From contig SGBB01000003.1 of NCBI GenBank assembly GCA_004195025.1, forward strand, positions 1 to 64,000: DNA of 64,000 nt. The letters are read 5' to 3'. This document shows, piece by piece, positions 1 to 8,904 of the stretch (position 1 is the stretch's first letter; every line of letters starts with the position of its first letter). The position numbers were made by a program, and so were the translations under genes. The notes beneath the pieces were generated by a model. That model did no database searches. It was given only the letters and a program-made list of their open reading frames with translations, and was not told where the DNA came from. Source of the stretch: Candidatus Acidulidesulfobacter diazotrophicus (GTDB lineage: Bacteria > SZUA-79 > Acidulodesulfobacterales > Acidulodesulfobacteraceae).

Positions 1-47
1 GCATCTAATTTAAATTCTTTTGAATATGATCTTCTTTCTTCTGCCAT
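1..47 (-). CDS. Transposase N-terminus (IS3-type OrfA-like), cut by window edge
   Basis: Only the first 15 codons are visible; they read MAEERRSYSKEFKLDA. The S-x-E-F-K-L-D/E-A pattern is typical of the helix-turn-helix start of IS3-family OrfA transposases, which bind the IS ends. A clear GGAGG ribosome-binding site lies 8 bases before the ATG. The rest of the gene lies outside the window, so completeness cannot be judged. Confidence 0.6.
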   Translation of the reverse strand, partial: MAEERRSYSKEFKLD

Positions 48-109
48 AATAAAAACCTCCGATTAAGTATTGGTGTAATTATTTTATAATACCCTTAACC
101 GAGTGTCTA

Positions 110-214
110 TTAAATTATAGCAGGTCCAGTTTTCGTCGTTCCTTTATACCGGACGCCGTCTATCATCATATCGTAATACCATACGTTGCCGCGCTTTCTG
201 ATATTTTCCGACAT
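110..214 (-). pseudogene. Tyrosine integrase N-terminal fragment
   Basis: A 34-codon open frame reads MSENIRKRGNVWYYDMMIDG and then VRYKGTTKTGPAI before a stop. It matches the arm-site-binding N-terminus of the integrases at 26263 and 34190 (R/Q-G-N-V-W-Y/W, then a short beta-strand and a basic turn). Everything after residue ~34 is missing and IS3-type sequence follows, so it is probably an insertion or deletion remnant. It reads away from the 3' end of tRNA-Lys(UUU), as the element 2 and 3 integrases read away from tRNA-Lys(CUU) sequence. Confidence 0.6.
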
Positions 215-345
215 TTTATACCCCTTTTAAAAATGGGACAAATTTGGGACAATTTTTCACCAAATTTGACATTATTTTACCATTTTTAAGGATATGCTTG
301 TCAAGATTAATGTTGCTGGAAGTGCTTATTTACTGCGGTTTTAAG

Positions 346-421
346 TGGTGAGCCGCGCGGGGGTCGAACCCACGACCACCTGATTAAAAGTCAGGTGCTC
401 TACCAGCTGAGCTAGCGGCTC
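346..421 (-). tRNA. tRNA-Lys (UUU), CCA encoded
   Basis: The minus strand folds as a complete cloverleaf. The acceptor stem is GAGCCGC/GCGGCTC, the anticodon loop is CTTTTAA with anticodon UUU, the T loop is GGTTCGACCC, and CCA is encoded at 346-348. About 30 bases directly after its 3' end are identical to those after the tRNA fragment at 33985, which marks it as a second integration target of the same element family. Confidence 0.95.
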
Positions 422-496
422 TTGATAGCAAGATTTTAAATGATAATACAAATAAACTAAAAAGTCAAGATGTTTTATTTTTTTTGACAAATTAAA

Positions 497-605
497 TTGA
501 CATACTCCCCATTCCTACTAGGCAGGGAATTCTGGTATCAACAGCAGTTGCCTGCAAAGCAGGTCTTACACTGCCTACTCCAAGGGAAGATATCCCTTCT
601 CTGTA
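497..605 (-). mobile_element. IS200/IS605-family right-end remnant
   Basis: Read on the minus strand, this is a run of three small hairpins (AAGGGATATCTTCCCTT, CCTGCTTTGCAGG and an imperfect CCCTGCC/GGAATGGGG stem) ending in GGGGAGTATGTCAA. That layout resembles the right end of IS605-group elements, where the guide-scaffold (reRNA or omega RNA) is encoded at the 3' end of tnpB. No tnpB reading frame remains on either side, so it is a solo end. The family call rests on recalled similarity of the hairpins and terminus, not on a search. Confidence 0.45.
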
Positions 606-993
606 TGATTTATAAATTTTATGATAAAGTGTTAAGTACTATATACATCCAATTTATAAATTCTTCTTTTTTCCAATGAAGAAAATGATAGATTATTTAT
701 ATCTTTTTTTATAATTTTATATTTTAGAATCTTATGCTAAATTTATAAACATCATTAAAAATGCATTAAAATATTTTTATAACTAATTAAACTTAACTTA
801 ACTTAATTAGAAATTACAAGACTTAACTTAACTTGATAAAACAGCGAACTACCGCATTTCCCTATCCAATACATTCTCCTGCCCACATAAACGTAGTGAA
901 CAACGGCTCAAAAGCAAAGGCTGTTGTAAATCATATTTGATGAAAGGGTTAAAAAATGAAGTGTAATAATTTCATTTAATCATAATTTAAATA
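606..993. other. AT-rich intergenic region, no gene seen
   Basis: Mostly A/T, with short direct repeats of the type CTTAACTTAACTT around 790-835. I see no coding frame with a ribosome-binding site and no convincing hairpin terminator. Confidence 0.5.
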
Positions 994-1107
994 TTAAAAT
1001 ATAGTATAATTTAATCCCGACGCGGCAAAAATGCCTAAAGCCACTATAGCAATCACGCTTACTATAACAACCACCCATGTTATTTTTGCAGCCTGTTTCT
1101 CATCCAT
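994..1107 (-). CDS. Small single-span membrane protein
   Basis: A 37-residue frame starts MDEKQAAKITWVVVIVSVIA and ends LNYTIF. Residues 10-30 form one hydrophobic helix after a short charged, probably cytoplasmic, N-terminus. The start is supported by a GGGGG purine run 7-11 bases before the ATG. Such one-helix proteins often serve as small subunits of respiratory or transport complexes, but there is no informative neighbour, so no function is assigned. Confidence 0.55.
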   Translation of the reverse strand: MDEKQAAKITWVVVIVSVIAIVALGIFAASGLNYTIF

Positions 1108-1367
1108 AATAAACCCCCTTTTTAAATATATAAATTAAAAAATAATCTTAAAATATTTACCATATATTATATATTATATATAGTATTTCTATTACTTACT
1201 TCTTGCTTGCTTATTCTTGTTTATTTTATATTGTTATTAATATTTAATAATATATGTTATACAAATTTATGTGTACTAACTTTAATATTTTTAAAAAATC
1301 AATACATTTAATACATGCAATGCATCAAACAAATAAATAAACCATATGTATAATTATGCAATAAATT

Positions 1368-2624
1368 TTATAATTTTTCAAGATATTTATAAACATTAAT
1401 TGCAGCCATCTTTCCGCTCAAAGCCGAACGGGGCACAGATGATCCGCCTAAAATTGCATCTCCTGCGGCAAAAATTCCTTCTATAGAAGTCATATAATTA
1501 TCGTTATTTATATTAATCAGACCTCTTTCGTCTCCACATATCATTTTATTTTCTTTACAAAATTCATTATAAATTTTTGGCGGATTTACAAACAATATTT
1601 CATCGGCATCAAGTTCGTAAACGTCGTTATAATCGGGGCTAAAACCGTAATATGATGTGCTGCCTATTCTGTTTAGATGAAGTTTTATAATTTTATTTGA
1701 TTTAATATCTAAAGAATCCATAATATAATTATCAGATTCAAACATAAAAAATTTAATTCCTATATTAAAATCTTTAATAATCTGTTTATCCCAAGTCGGA
1801 ACGTTTTTAAAGTCTTTAGGGAATATTAAATAAACATTTTCGGCACCCATTTTTTTTAATCTTATTGCAAGACCAATCCCTAAATTTCCATACCCTATAA
1901 TAGCAATTGTCTTATTTTTTATTGAATTAGAATTTTTATCGTTTATAAATGCATCTGTGGGATTATCACTGATTTCGGCGAAACTTTCATTTCCGGAATA
2001 GGTCATTAAATCTTTGTCTGTATAAACGCCTACGGCAACAATCACTGCAGAATATTTTTCTTTAAGCAATTTTATTTCTAATATTCTTTTTTCAGTTAAA
2101 TAATTAATATTAGAAGGTGATTTTGACCTAATTTCTTTATCTATAATTTTTTCATGAATATTAGGTATCGGCAGCGAATTTCTAGAAAGTCCACCGAGCC
2201 ATTTTTTAGACTCATAAACATCTACGGCAACCCCCCATTTACCCAGCAAAAATGATGCTGACAATCCAGCCGGTCCCGACCCTATAACAGCCACTTTATG
2301 TTTTGACTCTTGATGTTTCAATTCATTAAAATATCCTGATTTAAATAAAGTTTCGCACAATCCGTGCATAACCTTAGATGATCTATTATCTGAATTATTT
2401 ATAGAACCGGAATTATTGTTATTAGCTATATTAAGCATTGATAATGCATAATCTAAATTGCCCTTGTAATCAAAATTTATATTAAAATTGACTGCAGCTT
2501 TTTCTCTAAAGGAACTTAAAGGACATACTGCGGAACAAATTGAATTAGAATCGTCTAGGCATCTCGAAAATTTTGATACCATATTTAAAACAAACATTGA
2601 ACGGACAGAATCATTTAATTGCAT
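1368..2624 (-). CDS. FAD/NAD(P)H oxidoreductase, GltD-like
   Basis: A 418-residue protein with the fold of glutamate-synthase small-subunit-like flavin oxidoreductases. An FAD dinucleotide site reads VAVIGSGPAGLSASFLLGKW (residues ~112-131), a second Rossmann motif for NAD(P)H reads IAIIGYGNLGIGLAIRL, and the C-terminal FAD motif reads GIFAAGDAILGGSSVPRSAL. The N-terminal ~110 residues hold scattered cysteines (C-x6-C-x3-C) like a decayed Fer4_20 iron-sulfur module, so the cluster may be lost. These enzymes move electrons from NAD(P)H to a partner; no partner subunit is adjacent. The start at 2624 has GAGG six bases upstream; a longer frame would begin with seven isoleucines and no ribosome site. 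Confidence 0.75.
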   Translation of the reverse strand: MQLNDSVRSMFVLNMVSKFSRCLDDSNSICSAVCPLSSFREKAAVNFNINFDYKGNLDYALSMLNIANNNNSGSINNSDNRSSKVMHGLCETLFKSGYFNELKHQESKHKVAVIGSGPAGLSASFLLGKWGVAVDVYESKKWLGGLSRNSLPIPNIHEKIIDKEIRSKSPSNINYLTEKRILEIKLLKEKYSAVIVAVGVYTDKDLMTYSGNESFAEISDNPTDAFINDKNSNSIKNKTIAIIGYGNLGIGLAIRLKKMGAENVYLIFPKDFKNVPTWDKQIIKDFNIGIKFFMFESDNYIMDSLDIKSNKIIKLHLNRIGSTSYYGFSPDYNDVYELDADEILFVNPPKIYNEFCKENKMICGDERGLININNDNYMTSIEGIFAAGDAILGGSSVPRSALSGKMAAINVYKYLEKL

Positions 2625-3132
2625 ACCAAACCTCACATCTATATTAATTATTATTATAATTATCATACATTTATAATAATAATATATATATATTATTATT
2701 ATAAATTTTAAATATTATAGAATCATTACAAATTATAATTAAATAAATTTATTGAATTCTTCTTTGTTTTAATTATATATTATATTTTCCTTTATTAATT
2801 ATTTTAATATAATATGCAATGATTTTATTTTCAATCAACAAATAAGTCAAGACAAAATATATTTTTATAGTTTTATAGTTCTTATAATTCTAAAGATTAA
2901 TGGTAAATTTAGGTCAATTTATATTTTTATATTGTAAATTTATAATATAAAAATATAAATATAAATATAAATATAAATATAAATATAAATATAAATATAA
3001 AAAACCATAAATTTTAATCAATTAATTTATGATTAAGAAATTTATGGTTTTTAATATTACAATTAATTATAAAAAGAAAATTTTTAACATTTATAATTTG
3101 AATATTAAAATAAATAAATTTTAATATTCAAA
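2625..3132. repeat. Hexamer tandem repeat (ATAAAT)n in an A/T intergenic region
   Basis: About eight copies of a 6-bp unit (ATAAAT) occupy 2951-3000, inside 500 bases of nearly pure A/T. The repeat lies between the upstream rubredoxin-domain gene and the oxidoreductase, both on the minus strand, so length changes could alter promoter spacing. Two hairpins at its upstream edge are listed separately. Confidence 0.6.
2999..3055. terminator. Hairpin with U tracts on both strands
   Basis: AAAAACCATAAATT pairs with AATTTATGGTTTTT across a loop that is itself partly palindromic (AATCAATTAATTTATGATT). The stem is followed by T-rich sequence on either strand, so it could stop transcription both ways. 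It would isolate the rubredoxin-domain gene from the oxidoreductase. Confidence 0.5.
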
Positions 3133-3134
3133 TT
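3095..3134 (-). terminator. Perfect 17-bp hairpin at the end of the rubredoxin-domain gene
   Basis: AATTTGAATATTAAAAT and ATTTTAATATTCAAATT are exact inverse copies around a 6-base loop. The stem begins inside the stop codon of the gene ending at 3133 and is followed on the minus strand by an AT-rich tail, which fits an intrinsic terminator made of A-U pairs. Confidence 0.5.
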
Positions 3135-3465
3135 AACCCCATTTTTGTTTATTTATATGAGCTACTATCTCAGCCTTTGACATTTGTCTCAATTCAAAAG
3201 CTGATTTTTTAGCTTTTTGGAATATAGTCAAACAATTTGGGTCAAGATTATCTGTTATACCTTCTTCTGAAATTGCAATAACCTTTGTTAGTAAATGCGT
3301 TAAATCCATATGTAATTGATTGGTCTTTCTTGAACGAACAATAAGCTGCTCAACATCCGGAGCAATTTTTTCAAATTTTTCTTTAGGCGCCCCGCATTTA
3401 GGACAAACATCGGGAGCTGAATCTCCATCATGAATATAACCGCACATAGAACATTTCCACAACAT
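3133..3465 (-). CDS. Rubredoxin-like domain protein
   Basis: 110 residues. The N-terminus is a rubredoxin/rubrerythrin-type metal knuckle: Cys5-x2-Cys8 in WKCSMCGYIH and Cys21-x2-Cys24 in DVCPKCGAP, expected to hold one Fe or Zn with four cysteines. Residues ~30-110 are helical and rich in Lys/Glu, without the ferritin-like Glu/His iron ligands of full rubrerythrins. It is likely a small electron-transfer or redox-sensing protein for life at low oxygen. An AGG/GGAGG-like site lies just before the ATG, and the gene is closed by its own hairpin at 3095. Confidence 0.75.
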   Translation of the reverse strand: MLWKCSMCGYIHDGDSAPDVCPKCGAPKEKFEKIAPDVEQLIVRSRKTNQLHMDLTHLLTKVIAISEEGITDNLDPNCLTIFQKAKKSAFELRQMSKAEIVAHINKQKWG

Positions 3466-3917
3466 AATAATACCTCCATAGTTTAATTTAAATGTTAGTT
3501 ATTTAAGTTATTTTAATAGATTTAATAGAATAGTTTAGTTAGTTTAGTTAGTTAAAAAAAAATTTATATTATTTTATAATATATTATTTATTATGTATTT
3601 TATTATTGATTGATGTTCAATATTTACAGCATATCACAAAAATTATTTAATTCAAGTCTTAATATAATAATTATTATTAATCAATATCATTTATTATATA
3701 AATTATATAATAAACAGTTTTAATTGACAAGTTTTATTTTTAGAAATATAATAACTATATTCTTTCTATATTATAACTATAACTGCCTTGCTTGAACTAA
3801 TTGATTTTGATTTCAAATAATATATTATTAAATATATAAATACTATATAAAATATAAACTGCATTATTAATTAACGAAAAATATAATTCCATAGATAAAT
3901 CAGGGTAGAATTACAAT
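3466..3917. other. A/T-rich divergent intergenic region
   Basis: 450 bases, nearly all A/T, between the divergent rubredoxin-domain gene and thiE. It must hold both promoters, but A/T richness gives many chance -10 boxes and I cannot single one out. No TPP riboswitch core is visible before thiE. Confidence 0.4.
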
Positions 3918-4538
3918 ATGCAATCTCATATCCCATTTAATATATATCTTATTGGAGAGAAAAATTTTTTTTCTTCGGAAAATGAATATCTTGATACGTT
4001 AAAAACATGCTTTGATAATGGCATAAAAGCTTTTCAGCTGAGACAAAAAGATTTATCGGTTAGACAAATTATAAATATTGGAAAAAAGATAAAAAAAATT
4101 ATTGAACAATATAAAGATATTTATTTTTTTGTAAATGACAGAATAGATATTGCACTTGCACTTGAAGCTAATGGAGTACACTTAAATAAAAATAGCATTC
4201 CGATAAAAGCGGCAAAAGAAAAATATAGGGAAATGATAATATTTTATTCGTCGCATTCATATGAAGAAGCGTTAGATGCTGAAAAAAACGGGGCAGACGC
4301 TATAACATTCAGCCCTATTTTTAAAACTAAAAATCAGGATTTTGAGCAAGGCTTAGAACCTCTAAAAAAAATAATCAACAATACAAAAATACCAGTATTT
4401 GCATTAGGCGGAATAAATAACGGCAATATACAAACAATTAGAAACGCAGGAGCAAGATATGCGGCAATTCAATCAGGGATTCTTAAACAAAAAAATATTA
4501 AAGGAAGTATAAAAATAATTCAAGATATATTAAAATAA
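3918..4538 (+). CDS. thiE: Thiamine-phosphate synthase
   Basis: 206 residues, the normal length of ThiE, the TIM-barrel enzyme that couples HMP-pyrophosphate to the thiazole phosphate to make thiamine phosphate. Visible family marks are AFQLRQKDLS near residue 40, the diphosphate-binding FFVNDRIDIALALEANGVHL near 75-95, the AITFSPIFKTK loop near 135, and the phosphate-binding FALGGINNGNI near 165. The start follows a weak AGGGTAG site. thiC lies 0.8 kb downstream on the same strand, so the two pyrimidine-branch steps are neighbours although not tightly linked. Confidence 0.85.
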   Translation: MQSHIPFNIYLIGEKNFFSSENEYLDTLKTCFDNGIKAFQLRQKDLSVRQIINIGKKIKKIIEQYKDIYFFVNDRIDIALALEANGVHLNKNSIPIKAAKEKYREMIIFYSSHSYEEALDAEKNGADAITFSPIFKTKNQDFEQGLEPLKKIINNTKIPVFALGGINNGNIQTIRNAGARYAAIQSGILKQKNIKGSIKIIQDILK

Positions 4539-4684
4539 TATTAAATATTATGAACAAAAAATTAGAAACAAATTTATTTAATTATTATTATCTTAATTAT
4601 TAAAAATTATTAAAAGTTTCACTATTTAATTAAAGGCAAAATGAAATTTTTGAAAAAATAGCTTAGTTTTCTATATATTATATT

Positions 4685-4935
4685 ACCTTAAATCACCGTT
4701 AGAAATTTCTTTTTATAGATGACCGCTTCGGTCGCTTCGGTCGCTTCGCTCTCGACTGATAGCCTCGTGAACAGAAACGGCATGCGTTTCTATCTTCTGA
4801 ACTTTCCTGCTTTCGCAGGAATGGCAATGCGGGGATTTAACTTTTAACCCAACGGGTGTCATTCCTGCGAAAGCATGATCTAGTATTTATTATATGTTAA
4901 AGCAATTTTAATATTTTCTAACGGCGATTTAAGGT
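4685..4935. mobile_element. MITE family A, copy 1 (complete)
   Basis: A 251-bp non-coding element with terminal inverted repeats. The left end is ACCTTAAATCACCGTTAGAAA; the right end is the inverse, with one change (G for A at position 11). The interior holds nested inverted copies of CCTGCTTTCGCAGGAATG and the tandem GGTCGCTTC. Related copies sit at 12766, 41060, 61004 and 62234. No transposase is inside, so it would need one in trans. Confidence 0.7.
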
Positions 4936-5316
4936 ATAAATATAATATAAATATTAATATAAATATAATAACAGACATAATTTATAATTAAATAAACTAT
5001 TTTAAAAAATTATTATATATTGTATACTATATAATAGTATATTGTAATGTAGCTTTATTTTATTTATATTATATAAGTATGAAATAATTATAATATTAAT
5101 TTAATTCTGCAATAGAAAATTTTAATTTATTGAACATATTGAATATTATAAAATATTTGTTATGCAAATTTATACTAAATAAATATATGTTTAATAATGC
5201 AGTAATATAAATACTACACTTATACTACACTTAATGAGCATCTCTGTTTTTACCTGCAAGATTAAAAATTAAAATACTATTGCCATTAATAATTTAATAC
5301 TAGAGAGGAAAAAAAT
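4936..5316. other. A/T-rich leader region of thiC
   Basis: 380 bases of A/T-rich sequence. I looked for the TPP-riboswitch core (CTGAGA and ACC...GATCTGG-type segments) and did not find it. Only the short GC-containing stretch GAGCATCTCTGTTTTTACC near 5235 stands out, and it does not fold convincingly. An AGAGAGG site precedes thiC. Confidence 0.4.
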
Positions 5317-6591
5317 ATGAACCAAATTGAATCGGCCAAGAAAAATATAACTACTGAAGAAATGCAATTTGTTGCAAAGAAAGAGGACATGGAACCTGAA
5401 AAAATTATGCATGACATTGCAAACGGGCACACAATCATTTTAAAAAATAAAGTACATAGCATAGATCCATTAGCTGTCGGGAAAGACTTATCTACTAAAG
5501 TTAATTCTAATATAGGTTCTTCGGGTGACATTTGCAGTATTGACGAAGAATTAGAAAAACTATTTGTCTCAATTGGCAGCGGCGCCGATGCCGTCATGGA
5601 TTTATCAACTGGCGGAAATATTAAAGAGTTTAGACGGGAAATACTTAAAAACTCTACAATACCTTTAGGTACCGTGCCGCTTTATGAAGCATTTCAGTAT
5701 TTAATGGACAAAAACGAACCTATAGAAAAATTCGACCCTGAAATATTATTTGAGGTCATTGAAAGACAATGCGAAGAAGGTGTTGATTTTATTACCGTTC
5801 ATTGCGGGTTAACTTTAGAAGCAATAAAAAAAATGAACGAACAATCAAGAATTCTTGGCATAGTTTCAAGAGGAGGTTCGTTAATAGCTACATGGATGAT
5901 AAAAAACAATAAGGAAAATCCTTTATATGATCAATACGACCGTCTTGTAAAAATAGCTAAAAAAAATGACGTAGTATTAAGTCTTGGAGACGGCTTAAGA
6001 CCTGGAAGCATCGCAGATGCAACAGACAGAGCTCAAATAACCGAACTTATAACACTTGGAGAACTTGCAAAAAAAGCATTTGAAGAAGATGTCCAAGTTA
6101 TGATAGAAGGTCCCGGTCATGTTCCGTTAAATCAGGTTGAAACTAATATAAAACTTCAAAAAAGTTTATGCAACGGAGCTCCATTTTATGTTTTAGGTCC
6201 TCTTGTTACAGATATTGCTCCGGGATATGACCACATTACAAGCGCTATAGGCGGTGCCATTGCTGCAGGAGCGGGCGCCGACTTTTTATGTTATGTTACG
6301 CCTGCCGAACACTTAAGACTTCCGTCTGCGGAAGATGTTAAAAATGGAGTAATAGCAGCTAAAATTGCCGCGCATGCAGGCGATATCGCTAAAGGCGTCA
6401 AAAATGCAATACAAAAAGATATTCAGATGAGCAATTTCAGAAAAACTATGAACTGGGAAGGTCAATATAACAGTGCTTTAGACCCTGAAAAAGCAAGAGA
6501 TATGCGCTCAGCTATTACATTAAAGGACGACAAGGTATGTTCTATGTGTTCTTCGTATTGTGCTATAAAACTTAATGCGTCATTTAAATAA
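5317..6591 (+). CDS. thiC: Phosphomethylpyrimidine synthase
   Basis: 424 residues, the length of the compact bacterial/archaeal ThiC form. This radical-SAM enzyme rearranges aminoimidazole ribotide into HMP phosphate for thiamine. Marks are GADAVMDLSTGG near residue 90, TVPLYEAFQ near 130, VHCGLT near 165, SRGGSLIATWM near 190, LSLGDGLRPGSIADATD near 225, MIEGPGHVP near 265, and the C-terminal cluster motif Cys408-x2-Cys411-x3-Cys415 (CSMCSSYC) for the 4Fe-4S cluster. A good AGAGAGG site precedes the ATG. BzaF-type benzimidazole synthases are close paralogues, but the nearby thiE favours ThiC. Confidence 0.88.
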   Translation: MNQIESAKKNITTEEMQFVAKKEDMEPEKIMHDIANGHTIILKNKVHSIDPLAVGKDLSTKVNSNIGSSGDICSIDEELEKLFVSIGSGADAVMDLSTGGNIKEFRREILKNSTIPLGTVPLYEAFQYLMDKNEPIEKFDPEILFEVIERQCEEGVDFITVHCGLTLEAIKKMNEQSRILGIVSRGGSLIATWMIKNNKENPLYDQYDRLVKIAKKNDVVLSLGDGLRPGSIADATDRAQITELITLGELAKKAFEEDVQVMIEGPGHVPLNQVETNIKLQKSLCNGAPFYVLGPLVTDIAPGYDHITSAIGGAIAAGAGADFLCYVTPAEHLRLPSAEDVKNGVIAAKIAAHAGDIAKGVKNAIQKDIQMSNFRKTMNWEGQYNSALDPEKARDMRSAITLKDDKVCSMCSSYCAIKLNASFK

Positions 6592-6730
6592 TTATAAACT
6601 TACTTTTTTCATTCCATAATTATTATATTATTTATTATAAATATTTTTAATAAATTTATTTATTAATTATTAAATGAATTAAATAAATAATTAAATAATT
6701 AATTAAATAAATAAATAATAAAACAAATAA

Positions 6731-6785
6731 AAATTAAATTAAATTAAATTAAATTAAATTAAATTAAATTAAATTAAATTAAATT
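6731..6785. repeat. Pentanucleotide repeat (AAATT)11
   Basis: Eleven uninterrupted copies of AAATT end five bases before the ATG of the ATPase gene at 6791 and replace the usual Shine-Dalgarno region. Such tracts change length by slipped-strand mispairing, so copy number may alter promoter spacing or translation start of this gene. Confidence 0.85.
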
Positions 6786-6790
6786 AAATA

Positions 6791-7930
6791 ATGAGACAAG
6801 CTAACTCTAACGATACTTACAATGAACATCATAATGATTCTATAAATTCAATAATTGATAAAAATGACGAGTTTAATAATATCTTAAAATCTTTTCAAGA
6901 AGAATTTAAGATTACAAATAAACTAATTTATAATATTCATAATAGTTTTTCTCAATTTAATGAAAAATTTAATACTTTAATTGATATATTACAAACAGTT
7001 TATAACAAAAGCATAAAAAATTTTGACATCAACAATTATAATACTAATGATAATGAGCATGAGAACAGCGCTACCGCAAACAATAAAATTAATATTAACG
7101 AATTGAATTCATCTTTCCAATATTTTAACTGTGTTTTGTTTAATAAAAATGATCTGCAAAATAACGGTTCATTTAAATTTTTAAAAACTGATTCAAAATA
7201 TATTTTAAAACCGATTAAAAATATTAATTCTTTAGAAATATCCGATTTTATCGGCATTGACGATATCATAAAAGAGGTTTTTAAAAACACTTTTAAATTT
7301 GCTTCAGGAAAACCTGCCAATAATGTTCTTTTATGGGGTGACAGAGGAACAGGGAAATCTTCATTGATTAGGGCAATAACAAAATCTTTCGGCAATGAGC
7401 CATATATTAATAAAATAAAATTTATTGAAGTCATTGAAGATACTGCCGAATTAATTTACGAGCTGATTACTATTATAAAAGACGAACCTTACAGGTTTAT
7501 ATTATTTTTTGATGATATAGCATTTGACGCTGATTCATTATTTTATAAAAAACTTAAATCAATTCTTGACGGCGGCTTAGACGAACTCCCTGAAAATGTT
7601 ATTATTTACGCAACTTCTAATAAAAAACATTTGACTACAGAAAAATTTGCTTCGTTAAATAATCTTGAAAATTTTATACATCCTGAGCAGGAATACGAGG
7701 AGGGTTTATCATTAAGCGACAGATTTGGTCTTAGCTTTGGACTTTATAGCTTTAATCAAGAAACATACATACAAATAGTTGAAATGTATTTAAAGAAATA
7801 CAATTTAGGCATTTCAAGCTTTAATTTAAATCAAGTAAGAAAAGAAGCCGTCAATTTTGCAACGATAAAAGGTTCTCGTTCAGGAAGAACTGCAAAACAA
7901 TTTGTTGTAAGTTTATTAAAAGATAATTAA
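6791..7930 (+). CDS. AAA-type ATPase, DUF815 family
   Basis: 379 residues. The first ~140 residues are low-complexity, Asn-rich and helical. The rest is a P-loop ATPase: VLLWGDRGTGKSSLIRA is the Walker A loop near residue 180, FILFFDDIAFD the Walker B near 235, and IYATSNKKHL the sensor-1 strand near 275, followed by ...LSDRFGLSFG and an arginine-rich C-terminus. That order is characteristic of DUF815 ATPases, whose role is unknown. The start codon sits directly after an (AAATT)11 repeat and has no recognisable ribosome-binding site, which suggests low or variable translation. Confidence 0.75.
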   Translation: MRQANSNDTYNEHHNDSINSIIDKNDEFNNILKSFQEEFKITNKLIYNIHNSFSQFNEKFNTLIDILQTVYNKSIKNFDINNYNTNDNEHENSATANNKININELNSSFQYFNCVLFNKNDLQNNGSFKFLKTDSKYILKPIKNINSLEISDFIGIDDIIKEVFKNTFKFASGKPANNVLLWGDRGTGKSSLIRAITKSFGNEPYINKIKFIEVIEDTAELIYELITIIKDEPYRFILFFDDIAFDADSLFYKKLKSILDGGLDELPENVIIYATSNKKHLTTEKFASLNNLENFIHPEQEYEEGLSLSDRFGLSFGLYSFNQETYIQIVEMYLKKYNLGISSFNLNQVRKEAVNFATIKGSRSGRTAKQFVVSLLKDN

Positions 7931-8085
7931 AAGATAACTATTATAATTTAATCCAAGTTTATCATTTAAGAGAATCGGACAATAAATACTAAAAATACTA
8001 TGTGATGTAATTATATGTATTATATGTATTATTTTTATTCAAGAATTTATTAGTTTTTAGTTTATAGTTATATAGGTGTAAATTA

Positions 8086-8550
8086 ATGATTTTAATAATA
8101 TTTTTATATGTTTATAGCATTTGTTTATCAATATTTTTTGGTTCAAGCATTTTTATAGGATATTTCACCGCTCCTTATGTATTCAAAACAATAAAATCAA
8201 GAGATGAGGCTGGGAATATGGTGGGACATCTTCTGCATAAATTCTCAATATTGGGATATATTACGCTGCCTATAATGATAATTTCAGGATACATGATTTA
8301 TATTAATAAATACAGCAATATATTTATTACGCTTGGACCGTTTATTATACTAATTTTAATCATATTTTCAGAAAATTTCATTTCAAAAAGGATGGGCATC
8401 TTAAAAAAGCAAATGATTTCAATTACGGTTACGCCAAAAGAAGATAGCAGAAGAAAAGAATTTAATTACTTACATAAATGGTCTGTTAAATTATTTTTAG
8501 TAAATGAATTATTATGCTTACCTCTGTTTTATATAATATTTATTAGATAA
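8086..8550 (+). CDS. DUF4149/TMEM205-like membrane protein
   Basis: 154 residues with four predicted membrane helices (about 3-25, 50-72, 77-97 and 130-152). The conserved small-residue pattern SIFFGSSIFIGYFTAPYVFK in helix 1 is the family hallmark. The family has no settled biochemical role. A weak AGGTG site precedes the ATG. The gene stands alone, with AT-rich gaps on both sides. Confidence 0.6.
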   Translation: MILIIFLYVYSICLSIFFGSSIFIGYFTAPYVFKTIKSRDEAGNMVGHLLHKFSILGYITLPIMIISGYMIYINKYSNIFITLGPFIILILIIFSENFISKRMGILKKQMISITVTPKEDSRRKEFNYLHKWSVKLFLVNELLCLPLFYIIFIR

Positions 8551-8904
8551 ATATGTAAATACTTGGAATAATATTGACAAGTTTAATTCCAGCTATCGTG
8601 AAATTTCGTTTTAGTGTCCGAAATGACCGCCACCGCCGTATGCGCTTAAACACCTTCTGTTGATATTAAATATTAATTAAGTTAAATTGAATATATCTAA
8701 CATTTGCTTTACTCTAAGGAAAGTTTAGTTTTCATTCGGTGTTTTATTTATTATACGTTATAATATATAATACACCAGGTAACAATAATATTTCAAATTT
8801 ACAATAAATTTACAATAAATTTACAATAAAAACAATACTGCCTCTATTGCTGCATATAGTTTTAGAATACCTGCTTGCTTGCATACTATCTCAAGAAGTA
8901 TATT
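8551..8904. other. Intergenic region with a short triplicated repeat
   Basis: The 11-bp unit TTTACAATAAA occurs three times in a row near 8799-8830. A short GC-containing stretch at 8590-8645 (CTATCGTGAAATTTCG, then GACCGCCACCGCCG) faintly resembles the interior of MITE family A but lacks its ends. No gene is seen. Confidence 0.4.

Noticed and set aside
497-679. 60-codon frame starting MTYSPFLLGREFWYQ on the plus strand
   Set aside because: It lies across hairpins of an IS605-type end, lacks a ribosome site and shows no protein-like pattern; the repeat explains the sequence better.
4936-5316. TPP riboswitch before thiC
   Set aside because: I searched by eye for the conserved TPP core segments and did not find them on the plus strand; the leader is A/T-rich and unstructured.
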